Made by a program: the position numbers and the translations under genes
Shown here: positions 6,053 through 12,064 of the stretch, one piece after another
How the letters are laid out: every line of letters starts with the position of its first letter
Numbering within the stretch: the stretch's first letter is position 1
Notes under the pieces: model-generated
What the model was told of the DNA's origin: nothing
Seen by the model: the letters and a program-made list of their open reading frames with translations, nothing else
The model's database searches: none
Origin: Clostridia bacterium
Lineage (GTDB): Bacteria > Bacillota_A > Clostridia > Christensenellales > Aristaeellaceae
Assembly: GCA_017648805.1 (NCBI GenBank)
Contig: JAGCIC010000111.1
Coordinates: forward strand, 1-12,064
Direction: 5' to 3'
DNA: 12,064 nucleotides

Positions 6053-7326
6053 ATCTGTCCGTATATCTTTTTTGCCGCTTCCGCCCATTTTTCCGCTTCT
6101 CCGCCGCCCGAAACGGGGAAAGCGGCCAGCCACTTCACGAAAGCCTGGGAATAACGGTTGAGCGGACGGTCAATTTCGCCGCCGTCTTTGAACCTGCACT
6201 TTAGCCGGGGCTTTTCGGCGGGAATGTGCCGTATCCGGCGGGAGGAACCGTATTTTACCGTTCCGTCCTTAACTTCCTTTACCGGCAGCAGCCGCGCCGC
6301 CACGCAGGCGAAGTCGAAAGCGTCGCCCCCGAACAGCATCGCCTCGCTTATCCCCTCGTCCCCGCTTATTTCCGTGACCGCGGGGTCGAACGCCAGGGGC
6401 GAGAACGCGAGCGCCGCTTCGGAAAAGAACGCGGTGAAGGCGCGCGCGCACCCGTTTGATCCTCCCTCTTCGGGCTCGAACAGCGCGGCAGTGCCGGCGT
6501 CGTCTTTTGCCGCGGGGACTATCCTGCCCCCGCTCTGCTCGATCGTCCTGAGCTTCAGTTCCTCGGGACAGCCGCCGAAATACACTTTTTCACAGGGCTG
6601 TTCTTTTTTTATCTCCCTAAGCAGGCTCCTGTCCTGTCTGGACAGCGCCGCGCTCTCAAGCAGTTCCGGGCGGCGGGACAGGGTCAGCCTGAGCGCCTCC
6701 CGCTTCCTCCACGCGTCTATGTCCGCCTGGTTGCCGCTAAGCAGCACTTCGGGCACCGTCAGCCCCTCGAATTCCCGGGGGCGGGTGTACTGGGGATACT
6801 CCAGCAGGCCGTCGGAAAAGCTTTCGTCCCGGCTGCTTTCGGCGCAGCCCAGCACTCCGTCCACCAGCCGCGCCACCGCGTCGGTGATCACGAGCGCGCC
6901 CAGCTCCCCGCCGGTCAAGACGTAGTCCCCCACGGAGATCTCCTCGTCCACGCACAGGTCTATCGCCCGCTGGTCCAGCCCCTCGTAGTGCCCGCACAGC
7001 AGTATGAGCGTGTCTTCCTTCGCAAGCTGGGCAGCCTTTTGCTGGGTGAACGCGCCTCCCCTGGGGGACAGGTATATCCTTTTGCCGGAAAAGCCGTCTC
7101 CCATGGCGTACTTCATCGCGTCAAACACGGGCTGGGGCGTCATCAGCATGCCCGCGCCGCCGCCGTAAGGGGTATCGTCGGTGTTTTTATGCCTGGACGC
7201 GGAAAAAGGACGGATGTCTATGACCTCCGTCTTGATCAGCCCGCTTTTCCGGGCGCGGCCCAGTATGCTTTCGCCGAGGACCGCCTCCACCATCCGGGGG
7301 AAAATCGTAAGGATCTTAAATGTCAT
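6034..7326 (-). CDS. trmD: tRNA (guanine37-N1)-methyltransferase with C-terminal extension
   Basis: Transfers methyl from S-adenosylmethionine to N1 of G37 next to the anticodon, which prevents +1 frameshifting. Residues 1 to about 240 are a complete TrmD: DDTPYGGGAGMLM (50-62), LSPRG (86-90), GHYEG (112-116), the trefoil-knot segment SVGDYVLTGGELGALVITDA (131-150), and LLEYPQYTRP (174-183). The residue aligned with the catalytic Asp in the E. coli DSF motif is Glu168 of DESF, with Asp167 beside it; I believe this occurs in other clostridial enzymes. The protein has 430 residues where about 240 is normal. The extra part (about 241-430) is alanine-rich at first, then basic (348-380), and ends in a helical Lys/Glu segment; I do not recognise it. 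The frame is continuous with no internal restart, so this is a real fusion or extension. The start overlaps rimM by 11 bp and lacks a clear ribosome binding site, so coupling to rimM translation is likely. Confidence 0.93.
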   Translation of the reverse strand: MTFKILTIFPRMVEAVLGESILGRARKSGLIKTEVIDIRPFSASRHKNTDDTPYGGGAGMLMTPQPVFDAMKYAMGDGFSGKRIYLSPRGGAFTQQKAAQLAKEDTLILLCGHYEGLDQRAIDLCVDEEISVGDYVLTGGELGALVITDAVARLVDGVLGCAESSRDESFSDGLLEYPQYTRPREFEGLTVPEVLLSGNQADIDAWRKREALRLTLSRRPELLESAALSRQDRSLLREIKKEQPCEKVYFGGCPEELKLRTIEQSGGRIVPAAKDDAGTAALFEPEEGGSNGCARAFTAFFSEAALAFSPLAFDPAVTEISGDEGISEAMLFGGDAFDFACVAARLLPVKEVKDGTVKYGSSRRIRHIPAEKPRLKCRFKDGGEIDRPLNRYSQAFVKWLAAFPVSGGGEAEKWAEAAKKIYGQIKHGAE

Positions 7327-7846
7327 TTATCACGCTGACTTCGCTGAGCCGCTTGGAGTCGAAGACCATCTTGCCCTTTTCAGGGTCGGTGGAAATGACA
7401 ACGCTTTTGAGCGCGGGGATAAGGTACTCCCTGCGGGCCTTTTTGTCCACGAACACGTACACGTCGTTGCCGCCGGGCTGCATGACGTCCGTGAGCGTGC
7501 CGTAGCTTTTGCCCGTCTCGTCAAAGCCGCTGATCCCGATAAGGTCGACTATGAAATACTCGTCCTCGTCCAGCTGCGCCGCGTGGGCGCGGTCCACCAG
7601 CAGGTACCTGCCCCTGAGTTCCTCGGCGGCGTTTCTGTCGTTGACGCCGTCTATGAACAGATACACGGCCTGGCCGTCAAAGCGGGAAAAGCGGGCGGTA
7701 ACGGGGGTGTACGCTCCGTTTTCCTCAAAGAAGAAGGTATTTTCTCCTTCAAAGCGCATCGGGTCGTCGGTCATGGGGATCAGCTTGACCTCGCCCTTTA
7801 TGCCCTGGGGCTTGACTATCTGCCCCACCTCTATGTATTCCTTCAC
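7316..7846 (-). CDS. rimM: Ribosome maturation factor RimM
   Basis: Assists maturation of the 30S head by binding ribosomal protein S19 during 16S rRNA processing. The 176 residues are the normal length. The N-terminal domain begins IEVGQIVKPQGIKGEVKLIP (5-24), the RimM signature; the C-terminal PRC-barrel domain holds PGGNDVYVFVD (123-133) and REYLIPALKSVV (138-149). The start codon is GTG (7846-7844), chosen because GGAGG (7857-7853) lies six bases upstream and the product then matches the family. The GTG overlaps the TGA of the upstream hydrolase gene by 4 bp. The gene ends 11 bp inside trmD, the classic rimM-trmD arrangement, but rpsP, khpA and rplS are absent. Confidence 0.95.
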   Translation of the reverse strand: MKEYIEVGQIVKPQGIKGEVKLIPMTDDPMRFEGENTFFFEENGAYTPVTARFSRFDGQAVYLFIDGVNDRNAAEELRGRYLLVDRAHAAQLDEDEYFIVDLIGISGFDETGKSYGTLTDVMQPGGNDVYVFVDKKARREYLIPALKSVVISTDPEKGKMVFDSKRLSEVSVINDI

Positions 7847-8622
7847 GCCTTGCCTCCATCGGTGCGTACGAGTTCCGCCTCCAGGGGATAGTGGTCGGAC
7901 AGGTAGATGCCGTTAAGCTCCTGGTCCCACTTGACCACCTCTCCGACCCGGTCGAAGCCCCGGGTGAAGATGTAGTCGATCTGGGGAGAGGTGCCCCTGC
8001 CCCAGTTATGCCAGGTGGTGCCCATGCCTTTGGTCTGCTCGGTCATGCCCAGGGGGCTCGTATAAAACACGCCCAGTTCCTCGTCCTGCGGGTAGGCGTT
8101 AAAGTCCCCGCACAGGGCAAAGGGGAAGTCCCATCTCTCGGTCTGCTGCTTTATCACTTCGCACACCCGCTTCGCGCCCCTTATGCGGGCGTCCGCCTGC
8201 TCGTGGTCCAGATGGGTATTGAATATGTGGAAGGGCTGGCCCTTGTCCAGGTCCCTTAGCAGCGCCCAGGTTATTATGCGCGGGCAGCTGCTCTGCAGGG
8301 GGTAGCGGGAGCCCGGCACATATGGCGTTTCGCTCAGCCAAGTGGTGTCCAGCCCCAGCAGTTCATACTTGTCGTGCCTGAAGGCGATGGGGTTGTGCTC
8401 ACTCTCCCAGTCGCTGCCCCGGCCGCCGCCTACCAGCGTGTAGCCGATATGGGCCAGGTGTTCCCGCATGTAGGAATTCATCTCGTGCTTCATTTCCTGG
8501 AAGCAGATCACGTCCGGCTGCTGCCGTTCTATGTAGTCCAGTATCAGTCCCCGCCTGAAAAAGAAGCGGTTCACTCCGTCAACGGCGGCTTCGCAGCGGA
8601 TGTTGAATGTGACAAGCTTCAT
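7843..8622 (-). CDS. Endonuclease/exonuclease/phosphatase family hydrolase
   Basis: Metal-dependent phosphodiesterase or phosphatase of the EEP superfamily (related to exonuclease III, DNase I, inositol phosphatases and CCR4-type nucleases). The 259 residues form one domain. The catalytic motifs are in the expected order: N7 in FNIR, E43 in CFQE, NTHLDH (135-140), GDFNA (172-176), QIDYIF (214-219) and SDHYPLE (242-248). No signal peptide is visible, so it is probably cytoplasmic. The substrate is not predictable; close relatives in anaerobes are often found near sugar genes, and here a ROK kinase lies just upstream. The ATG at 8622 has GGAGG (8634-8630) seven bases upstream. The gene lies 27 bp after the kinase and overlaps rimM by 4 bp, so it sits inside the operon. 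Confidence 0.9.
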   Translation of the reverse strand: MKLVTFNIRCEAAVDGVNRFFFRRGLILDYIERQQPDVICFQEMKHEMNSYMREHLAHIGYTLVGGGRGSDWESEHNPIAFRHDKYELLGLDTTWLSETPYVPGSRYPLQSSCPRIITWALLRDLDKGQPFHIFNTHLDHEQADARIRGAKRVCEVIKQQTERWDFPFALCGDFNAYPQDEELGVFYTSPLGMTEQTKGMGTTWHNWGRGTSPQIDYIFTRGFDRVGEVVKWDQELNGIYLSDHYPLEAELVRTDGGKA

Positions 8623-8649
8623 ATAAAAACCTCCGAAGGTGTTTGCTGT

Positions 8650-9525
8650 TTATTTCAGGTTCATGTTCGCCAGCACCGCGGCGCCCCGCATGCCCGCGTC
8701 GTTGCGGGCGGTGGCCAGTCTGAGCACCCGGCGAATCACGTCGGCGTCCAGGTTGTAGCAGGAGGGCACGTGTTTGAATATGTGCTCCAGCAGGATCTCT
8801 CCTCCCGCGCTCACGCCGCCTCCCAGCACTATGGCCTGCGGGCGGAACATCATGTACAGGGAGCACACGCCTATGGCCAGCTCCCGGGCGTACTTGTCCA
8901 CCGCCGGCAGCATGGCCGGATCGCCCTGGGCAGCCCGGTCCAGCGCCTGGCGCGCCCTTACGCCCCCCGCCATGCGGGAGAGCGCGCCCGCGGAAGCGTA
9001 CATCTCGAAGCAGCCGCTTAAGCCGCAGCCGCATTTCAGCCCGTCCGCGTGGGTGATGAAGTGGCCCAGCTCCGCGGCGGCATTGTCGTGCCCCCGGTAG
9101 GGCCTGCCGTCTATGAGCAGCGCGCCGCCCACCCCGGTGCCCAGCGTCAGGTACACCACGCTTGTGAGGCCGAAGCACGCGCCGCCCTCCAGCGTCTCCG
9201 CCATGAGGGCGCACTGGGCGTCGTTGTCCAGCCACACTTTAAGGCCGGTGACTTCGCTGAGCGTCTTTCCGAAGTACACCCCCGCCCAGCGCAGGTTGCC
9301 GCTGTTGACTTTGCCGGAAGGACGGTACACCGCGCCCGGCACCCCCGCGCCGATGATGTCCGGCTTTACGGGGCTCCGGTCCATAAGATATCTGATCTGC
9401 CGCGCAAGCGCCGCGCTGTCGCCCCTGACGGACTTGGCCAGCGCCGTGTGCACGCAGTTCATTTCACTGTCGAATATTCCGAATTTGATGTTCGTGCCGC
9501 CTATGTCTATGCCGGCTGTATACAT
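8650..9525 (-). CDS. ROK family sugar kinase (glucokinase/hexosamine kinase-like)
   Basis: ATP-dependent kinase or sugar-binding protein of the ROK family, acting on a hexose or N-acetylhexosamine in the cytoplasm. The 291 residues are typical for ROK kinases, and there is no N-terminal DNA-binding domain, so it is not a ROK repressor. Motifs: phosphate-binding DIGGTNIK (7-14), GAGVPG (59-64), WLDNDAQCALMAE (98-110) with the catalytic Asp102, TLGTGVGGA (127-135), ELGHF (152-156), the zinc motif CGCGLSGCFE (165-174) and VLGGGVSAG near the C-terminus. The specificity (glucose, mannose, fructose, GlcNAc, ManNAc or allose) cannot be fixed by eye. The ribosome binding site before the ATG at 9525 is weak (AGGG about 11 bases upstream). 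The gene follows the secreted-protein gene by 85 bp. Confidence 0.9.
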   Translation of the reverse strand: MYTAGIDIGGTNIKFGIFDSEMNCVHTALAKSVRGDSAALARQIRYLMDRSPVKPDIIGAGVPGAVYRPSGKVNSGNLRWAGVYFGKTLSEVTGLKVWLDNDAQCALMAETLEGGACFGLTSVVYLTLGTGVGGALLIDGRPYRGHDNAAAELGHFITHADGLKCGCGLSGCFEMYASAGALSRMAGGVRARQALDRAAQGDPAMLPAVDKYARELAIGVCSLYMMFRPQAIVLGGGVSAGGEILLEHIFKHVPSCYNLDADVIRRVLRLATARNDAGMRGAAVLANMNLK

Positions 9526-9554
9526 CTGTCTGACCGCCCTGATAACAAAAATTT

Positions 9555-9601
9555 CGCCGCGCCTCTGAGGGAACTGACGGCCCCTGCCGAAAAGCGCGGC
9601 G
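9555..9601 (-). other. Intercistronic stem-loop upstream of the ROK kinase gene
   Basis: An 8-bp GC-only stem, CGCCGCGC (9555-9562) with GCGCGGCG (9594-9601), encloses a 31-base loop that holds a small hairpin CGGC/GCCG (9578-9581 with 9586-9589). On the minus (transcribed) strand it is followed by AAATTTTTG. It may act as a partial terminator, a 3' stabiliser for the two upstream genes, or an RNA processing site. I see no clear separate promoter for the kinase gene here. Confidence 0.45.
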
Positions 9602-9610
9602 CTTAAAGGT

Positions 9611-10213
9611 TTACGCCCTGTGTACCGGCGTGTCTGTTTTGGGTGTGGGAGTGGGCCTGACTTTCGGTTCCGGCTCGGGTCCGGGGGTCTGCTCCGGGTC
9701 CCGTGGCCCGCCCTTGTCCAGGTCGGGGAAATCCATGCCCACGTAGCTGAAGCCCAGTATCACGTACTTTACGCCGTCTTCTTCCTCCACGCCGCCCGCG
9801 TAGTACCAGCCGCCGGTCTCGTCTTCTATCTCGGACATGCCGCCCGCGATGCGTTCCAGCGCCGCCCGGGTGAGGCTCAGGCACTCGTCGTAGCTTTGGT
9901 CTCTGGACGCGCACATGGCCGCGGCCAGTATGCCGCCTAAACGGTTGTCGTCCAGCCTGCCCTCCACGGCGCACAGGAACGGCACGCCGTCGTCTTCCAG
10001 CGCCAGCATGAGCGCGGTGTCGTCGTCGAAATAGAAGACGTGATACGCGTCCGCGCCGCTGCCGTCCACTTCGAACCCGGCCGCGTCCACGAGCGGCAGG
10101 CCGTGCTCTCCCGCCACCAGGTCGTATGCGGCGCACCAGTCCTCAAGCGAGCCCGCCGCCAGCGCGATAAAGCACACCAGCGCCAGCGCGGACAGCGCCA
10201 GTCGTTTCAGCAT
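9611..10213 (-). CDS. Secreted protein of unknown function, Pro-rich C-terminus
   Basis: I do not recognise the family. The 200-residue product begins with a basic start and a hydrophobic core (about 5-20), which I read as a signal peptide with cleavage near IALA/AGS; a retained membrane anchor is possible. The mature part is acidic, contains four cysteines (27, 81, 101, 111), an aromatic YHVFYFDDD segment (57-65) and GGWYYAGGVEEEDGVKYVILGFSYVGM (134-160). It ends in a Pro/Glu/Thr tail (about 170-200), a typical extracellular spacer. The ATG follows directly on the TAA stop of the upstream gene (TAAATG), so the two are co-translated or coupled; GGAGG (10231-10227) lies 13 bases upstream, which is long. 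Both neighbouring proteins are exported and have Pro-Thr segments, suggesting a shared location or function. Confidence 0.8.
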   Translation of the reverse strand: MLKRLALSALALVCFIALAAGSLEDWCAAYDLVAGEHGLPLVDAAGFEVDGSGADAYHVFYFDDDTALMLALEDDGVPFLCAVEGRLDDNRLGGILAAAMCASRDQSYDECLSLTRAALERIAGGMSEIEDETGGWYYAGGVEEEDGVKYVILGFSYVGMDFPDLDKGGPRDPEQTPGPEPEPKVRPTPTPKTDTPVHRA

Positions 10214-11215
10214 TTAGTTTTCTCTGCCTCCCATGGAGGTGATTATGCCGTCCACCACGGTGAAGGTGTAGGCGTCGCCGAAGGTGTAGCCGAAGGAGAA
10301 GGTGCTGCCGTCCGCCTTGAAGCGGTTGGCGGAACCCATGGAGTAAGTGCCGTTGGGATAGCCGCTCACGTCGATCACGCAGGTGAAGTCCGCGAACTCC
10401 ATGTTCTTGCCCCTCTTGAGGGTGTGGGTGATGCCGCTGGCGCCCTCCGCCGTGGTCACCGAGTAGAAGCGCCTCTGGTTCTTATCGTTCTGGATGTACA
10501 CGTAGGCTTCGTTGCTCTTGCCGTTAAAGCCTTCGCGGTTGCCGTAGCTGAAGCCGACCAGGCTGATCACGCTGCCGCCCCTCTCGGAAGTGCCGATGGA
10601 AAGCTCGGTGATGCCGTGCTTGGTCCTGGTGGCGGAATCCAGCTTCCAGGGGTACTTGGTGGCGGTCTTCATGTCGCCGCTGGCGTACAGGCTGGCGGGC
10701 ACGGGAGTGGGGGTTGCGGCTATCGCGGGAGTGGGCTCGGGAGTGGCCTCGGCTTCGGGTTCGCCCTCGCCGAAACCTTCTTCCTCACTGCCGTCTTCAG
10801 GAGCGGGCTCGCCATCTTCGTAATGGTCGCCCGCGTCGCCTTCCGGAAGGTAGCCGTCATCGAAGCCGTCGTTCTGGTCGCCATCGTCGTAAGGCTCATC
10901 GCCTTCTTCGGCGCCGTCCTCACCGGGCAGCTCCTCCCCGGGCAGTTCCTCGCCGGGCAGCTCGCTCACGGGCTGGTCCTGGGGCTCTTCCGTGCCGGCG
11001 GGCTCGGAAGCGACGTCAGCTTCGGGAGCGGGCGCGGCGTCTTTATTGGCCAGCTGCTCCTCCAGCGGGGTATACACGTAATCGTCCGCGGGTTTGGGAT
11101 CGCTCTTGTCCTTTAATACAAAATGATTCAGCAGCAGAATAAGCGCCACAATCACCGCCGCGCCCAGCACAAAGCGAAGTATAGCGCGGAAGACATTGTT
11201 TTTGCGCACTTTCAT
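10214..11215 (-). CDS. Membrane-anchored acidic protein with unknown C-terminal domain
   Basis: I do not recognise the family. The 333-residue product has four parts: a basic N-terminus (1-14); one membrane helix (about 11-34), read as a signal anchor because no clear cleavage site follows; a long, very acidic Pro/Glu/Asp/Gly region (about 40-160) with three LPGEE units (86-100) and a short Thr-Pro linker (158-174); and a compact C-terminal domain (about 180-333) rich in Tyr, Phe, Ser, Gly and Thr, likely beta-structured, ending YTFTVVDGIITSMGG (316-330). The expected topology is N-terminus inside, domain outside. The acidic stalk may span the cell wall. AAGGAGG eight bases before the ATG and a near-consensus promoter indicate good expression. 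It is the first gene of the operon leading to rimM and trmD. Confidence 0.82.
   Translation of the reverse strand: MKVRKNNVFRAILRFVLGAAVIVALILLLNHFVLKDKSDPKPADDYVYTPLEEQLANKDAAPAPEADVASEPAGTEEPQDQPVSELPGEELPGEELPGEDGAEEGDEPYDDGDQNDGFDDGYLPEGDAGDHYEDGEPAPEDGSEEEGFGEGEPEAEATPEPTPAIAATPTPVPASLYASGDMKTATKYPWKLDSATRTKHGITELSIGTSERGGSVISLVGFSYGNREGFNGKSNEAYVYIQNDKNQRRFYSVTTAEGASGITHTLKRGKNMEFADFTCVIDVSGYPNGTYSMGSANRFKADGSTFSFGYTFGDAYTFTVVDGIITSMGGREN
10923..10967 (-). repeat. Three 15-bp tandem repeats coding LPGEE units
   Basis: Three consecutive 15-bp units on the plus strand begin CCGGGCAG (10923-10937, 10938-10952, 10953-10967). They encode the repeated Leu-Pro-Gly-Glu-Glu/Asp in the acidic stalk of the membrane-anchored protein. 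Such in-frame units can change number by slippage. Confidence 0.75.
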
Positions 11216-11247
11216 GATGGTTTCCTCCTTAAAGCTCTGGTAGATAT

Positions 11248-11276
11248 ATCATACTCTCCCACCCCCGAAATGTCAA
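11248..11276 (-). promoter_or_regulatory. Strong promoter of the six-gene minus-strand operon
   Basis: On the minus strand, perfect TTGACA (11276-11271), a 17-bp G-rich spacer and TATGAT (11253-11248, 5/6 match). The transcript would start near 11241, and the ribosome binding site GGAGG (11228-11224) lies eight bases before the start codon at 11215. It probably drives all genes down to the terminator at 6019-6052. Confidence 0.9.
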
Positions 11277-11448
11277 TAACTGTGACGAAATTATTGCGGG
11301 CGTAATGCAAAAGTTTTACCAAACTGAAACCGCCCCCCGGCGGCACGGCGGATGCGCCTCTCCCCGTCCGCAGGCGTTCCGGCAGCCGGAAAGCCGGGAT
11401 TTTGCCGCTATTTTACACAAATTTATCACCCAAACCGGGGCGTTTTTC
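11277..11448. other. Divergent intergenic spacer with small hairpins
   Basis: This is the left half of the 386-bp gap between the divergent operons; no gene is seen. It holds a hairpin CCGCC/GGCGG with CCCC loop (11330-11334 with 11339-11343) and another, TCCGG/CCGGA with CAG loop (11378-11382 with 11386-11390), with no T-run after either. The stretch 11391-11448 is AT-richer and leads into the rpsB promoter. Confidence 0.55.
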
Positions 11449-11478
11449 TTGTGCCGGGCATGTTTCATATGATATAAT
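11449..11478 (+). promoter_or_regulatory. rpsB promoter (extended -10)
   Basis: Perfect TATAAT (11473-11478) preceded by TG at 11470-11471, giving the extended -10 form TGATATAAT. The -35 is poor: TTGTGC at 11449-11454 with an 18-bp spacer, as often tolerated with an extended -10. The transcript should begin near 11485. Confidence 0.8.
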
Positions 11479-11484
11479 AAAGGG

Positions 11485-11601
11485 TAGCGTCCGAAAAGGA
11501 CGATTTCTCACCCGCGCGGATTTTCGTAAGTGTTGCCCGAAAGGGTGCTTTGAAGAAGTGAGGCGCGGGGCGGAAAAAACATTATTTAAGGAGGAACCCC
11601 A
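11485..11601 (+). ncRNA. Structured 5' leader of rpsB (candidate r-protein leader)
   Basis: About 115 nt between the predicted start and the rpsB ATG. Hairpin 1: CGTCC/GGACG with a GAAAA loop (11488-11492 with 11498-11502). Central hairpin: GCCC-GAAA-GGGT (11535-11546), a GNRA tetraloop, extendable by AAG/CTT. Long-range pairing: CCCGCGC (11511-11517) with GCGCGGG (11563-11569), closing just before the ribosome binding site, or alternatively CTCAC (11507-11511) with GTGAG (11558-11562). These two cannot nest, so they may be alternatives. The layout resembles ribosomal-protein autoregulatory leaders; binding by S2 is inference. Confidence 0.5.
11583..11598 (+). promoter_or_regulatory. Strong ribosome binding site of rpsB
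   Basis: TATTTAAGGAGGAACC, with GGAGG at 11590-11594, seven bases before the ATG at 11602. It is identical over 16 bases to the ribosome binding region of the solute-binding protein gene (3376-3391). Confidence 0.85.
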
Positions 11602-12064
11602 ATGGCAGTTATTTCCATGAAGCAGCTGCTGGAGGCCGGCGTACATTTCGGCCACCAGACCCGCCGCTGGAACCCCAAGATGGCGCCCTACATCTTCACC
11701 GAGCGCAACGGCATCTACATCATCGACCTGCAGAAGACCGTTAAGAAGGTTGACGAGGCCTACATGTTCGTGCGCGACCTGGCGCTGGACGGCAAGGACA
11801 TCCTGTTCGTCGGCACCAAGAAGCAGGCTCAGGAATCCATCGAGAGCGAAGCCAAGCGCTGCGGCATGTTCTTTGTGAACAACCGCTGGCTGGGCGGCAC
11901 CCTGACCAACTTCCGCACCATCCGCACCCGTATCGACAAGCTCAACGAGATCGACAAAATGGAGAAGGAAGGCAAGTTTGACCTGCTTCCCAAGAAGGAA
12001 GTCATCCAGCTGTGCGCTGAAAGAGAAAAGCTCGAGAAGAACCTGGGCGGCATCCGTGAGATGA
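11602..12064 (+). CDS. rpsB: 30S ribosomal protein S2 (3' end outside window)
   Basis: Small-subunit ribosomal protein uS2, needed for assembly of the 30S platform side and for binding of S1 where present. The first 154 residues are seen (E. coli S2 has 241), and the frame is open to the window end. Signatures: [20 protein letters not shown] (11-30), [12 protein letters not shown] (35-46), [10 protein letters not shown] (68-77) and [12 protein letters not shown] (93-104). The start is fixed by the strong ribosome binding site and by the family N-terminus [13 protein letters not shown]. Codon choice is strongly biased, as expected for a ribosomal protein. In most bacteria tsf follows; that would lie to the right of the window. 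Confidence 0.98.
   Translation, partial: MAVISMKQLLEAGVHFGHQTRRWNPKMAPYIFTERNGIYIIDLQKTVKKVDEAYMFVRDLALDGKDILFVGTKKQAQESIESEAKRCGMFFVNNRWLGGTLTNFRTIRTRIDKLNEIDKMEKEGKFDLLPKKEVIQLCAEREKLEKNLGGIREM

Noticed and set aside
6158..7891. Long plus-strand frames (255 and 236 codons) opposite trmD, rimM and the EEP gene
   Set aside because: Both are shadows of clear conserved genes on the minus strand; they have no motifs and no start signals.
10040..11116. 358-codon open frame on the plus strand, opposite the two exported-protein genes
   Set aside because: It is an antisense shadow of a GC-rich, acidic repeat-coding region. The minus-strand genes have good ribosome binding sites, a consensus promoter and a signal peptide.
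11402..11620. 72-codon plus-strand frame across the rpsB promoter and leader
   Set aside because: It begins upstream of the promoter, ends inside rpsB in another frame, and lacks a ribosome binding site.

Overview
The window looks like chromosomal DNA of a GC-rich Gram-positive anaerobe of the class Clostridia (Bacillota). The evidence is strong GGAGG ribosome binding sites, sigma-A type promoters, an LplA/LplB/LplC-type sugar ABC transporter with a large solute-binding protein, a Firmicutes-type RimM-TrmD pair, and secreted proteins with Pro-Thr linkers. A Christensenellales- or Oscillospiraceae-like gut commensal is my guess. It rests on general gene style and not on any search.

Left part (1-5045, all plus strand). 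The 3' end of a uracil permease (NCS2 family) closes with a strong terminator. A near-consensus promoter then drives two CUT1-type permeases (lplB-like, lplC-like). A 441-bp gap follows, unusually dense in symmetry: five hairpins stand almost end to end, followed by two different 7-bp tandem arrays and smaller hairpins. Next comes the solute-binding protein, which ends at a bidirectional terminator. No ATPase gene is present, so a shared MsmK-type ATPase elsewhere is likely. The binding protein has no ATA isoleucine codons while the permeases use many, which fits much higher expression of the binding protein.

Middle (5046-6055). A 70-residue DUF1858 redox-disulfide protein (minus) and pyroglutamyl-peptidase I (plus) diverge from a small promoter region in which their -10 boxes overlap. 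pcp converges on trmD across a bidirectional terminator, and the trmD stop codon lies in the loop of that hairpin.

Right part (6034-11215, minus strand). One probable six-gene transcription unit starts at a TTGACA-17-TATGAT promoter. It encodes a membrane-anchored acidic protein, a secreted protein, a ROK-family sugar kinase, an endonuclease/exonuclease/phosphatase-family hydrolase, RimM and TrmD. Most junctions are tight: TAA directly followed by ATG, a 27-bp gap, a 4-bp overlap and an 11-bp overlap. TrmD carries an extra C-terminal region of about 190 residues that I do not recognise. The usual partners rpsP, khpA and rplS are absent.

Far right (11216-12064). A divergent extended -10 promoter starts a structured leader of about 115 nt, followed by rpsB (ribosomal protein S2), which is cut by the window end. 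The points most worth a second look are the hairpin/heptamer gap at 2961-3339, the TrmD extension, the rpsB leader, and the pairing of two unknown exported proteins with tRNA and ribosome maturation genes.
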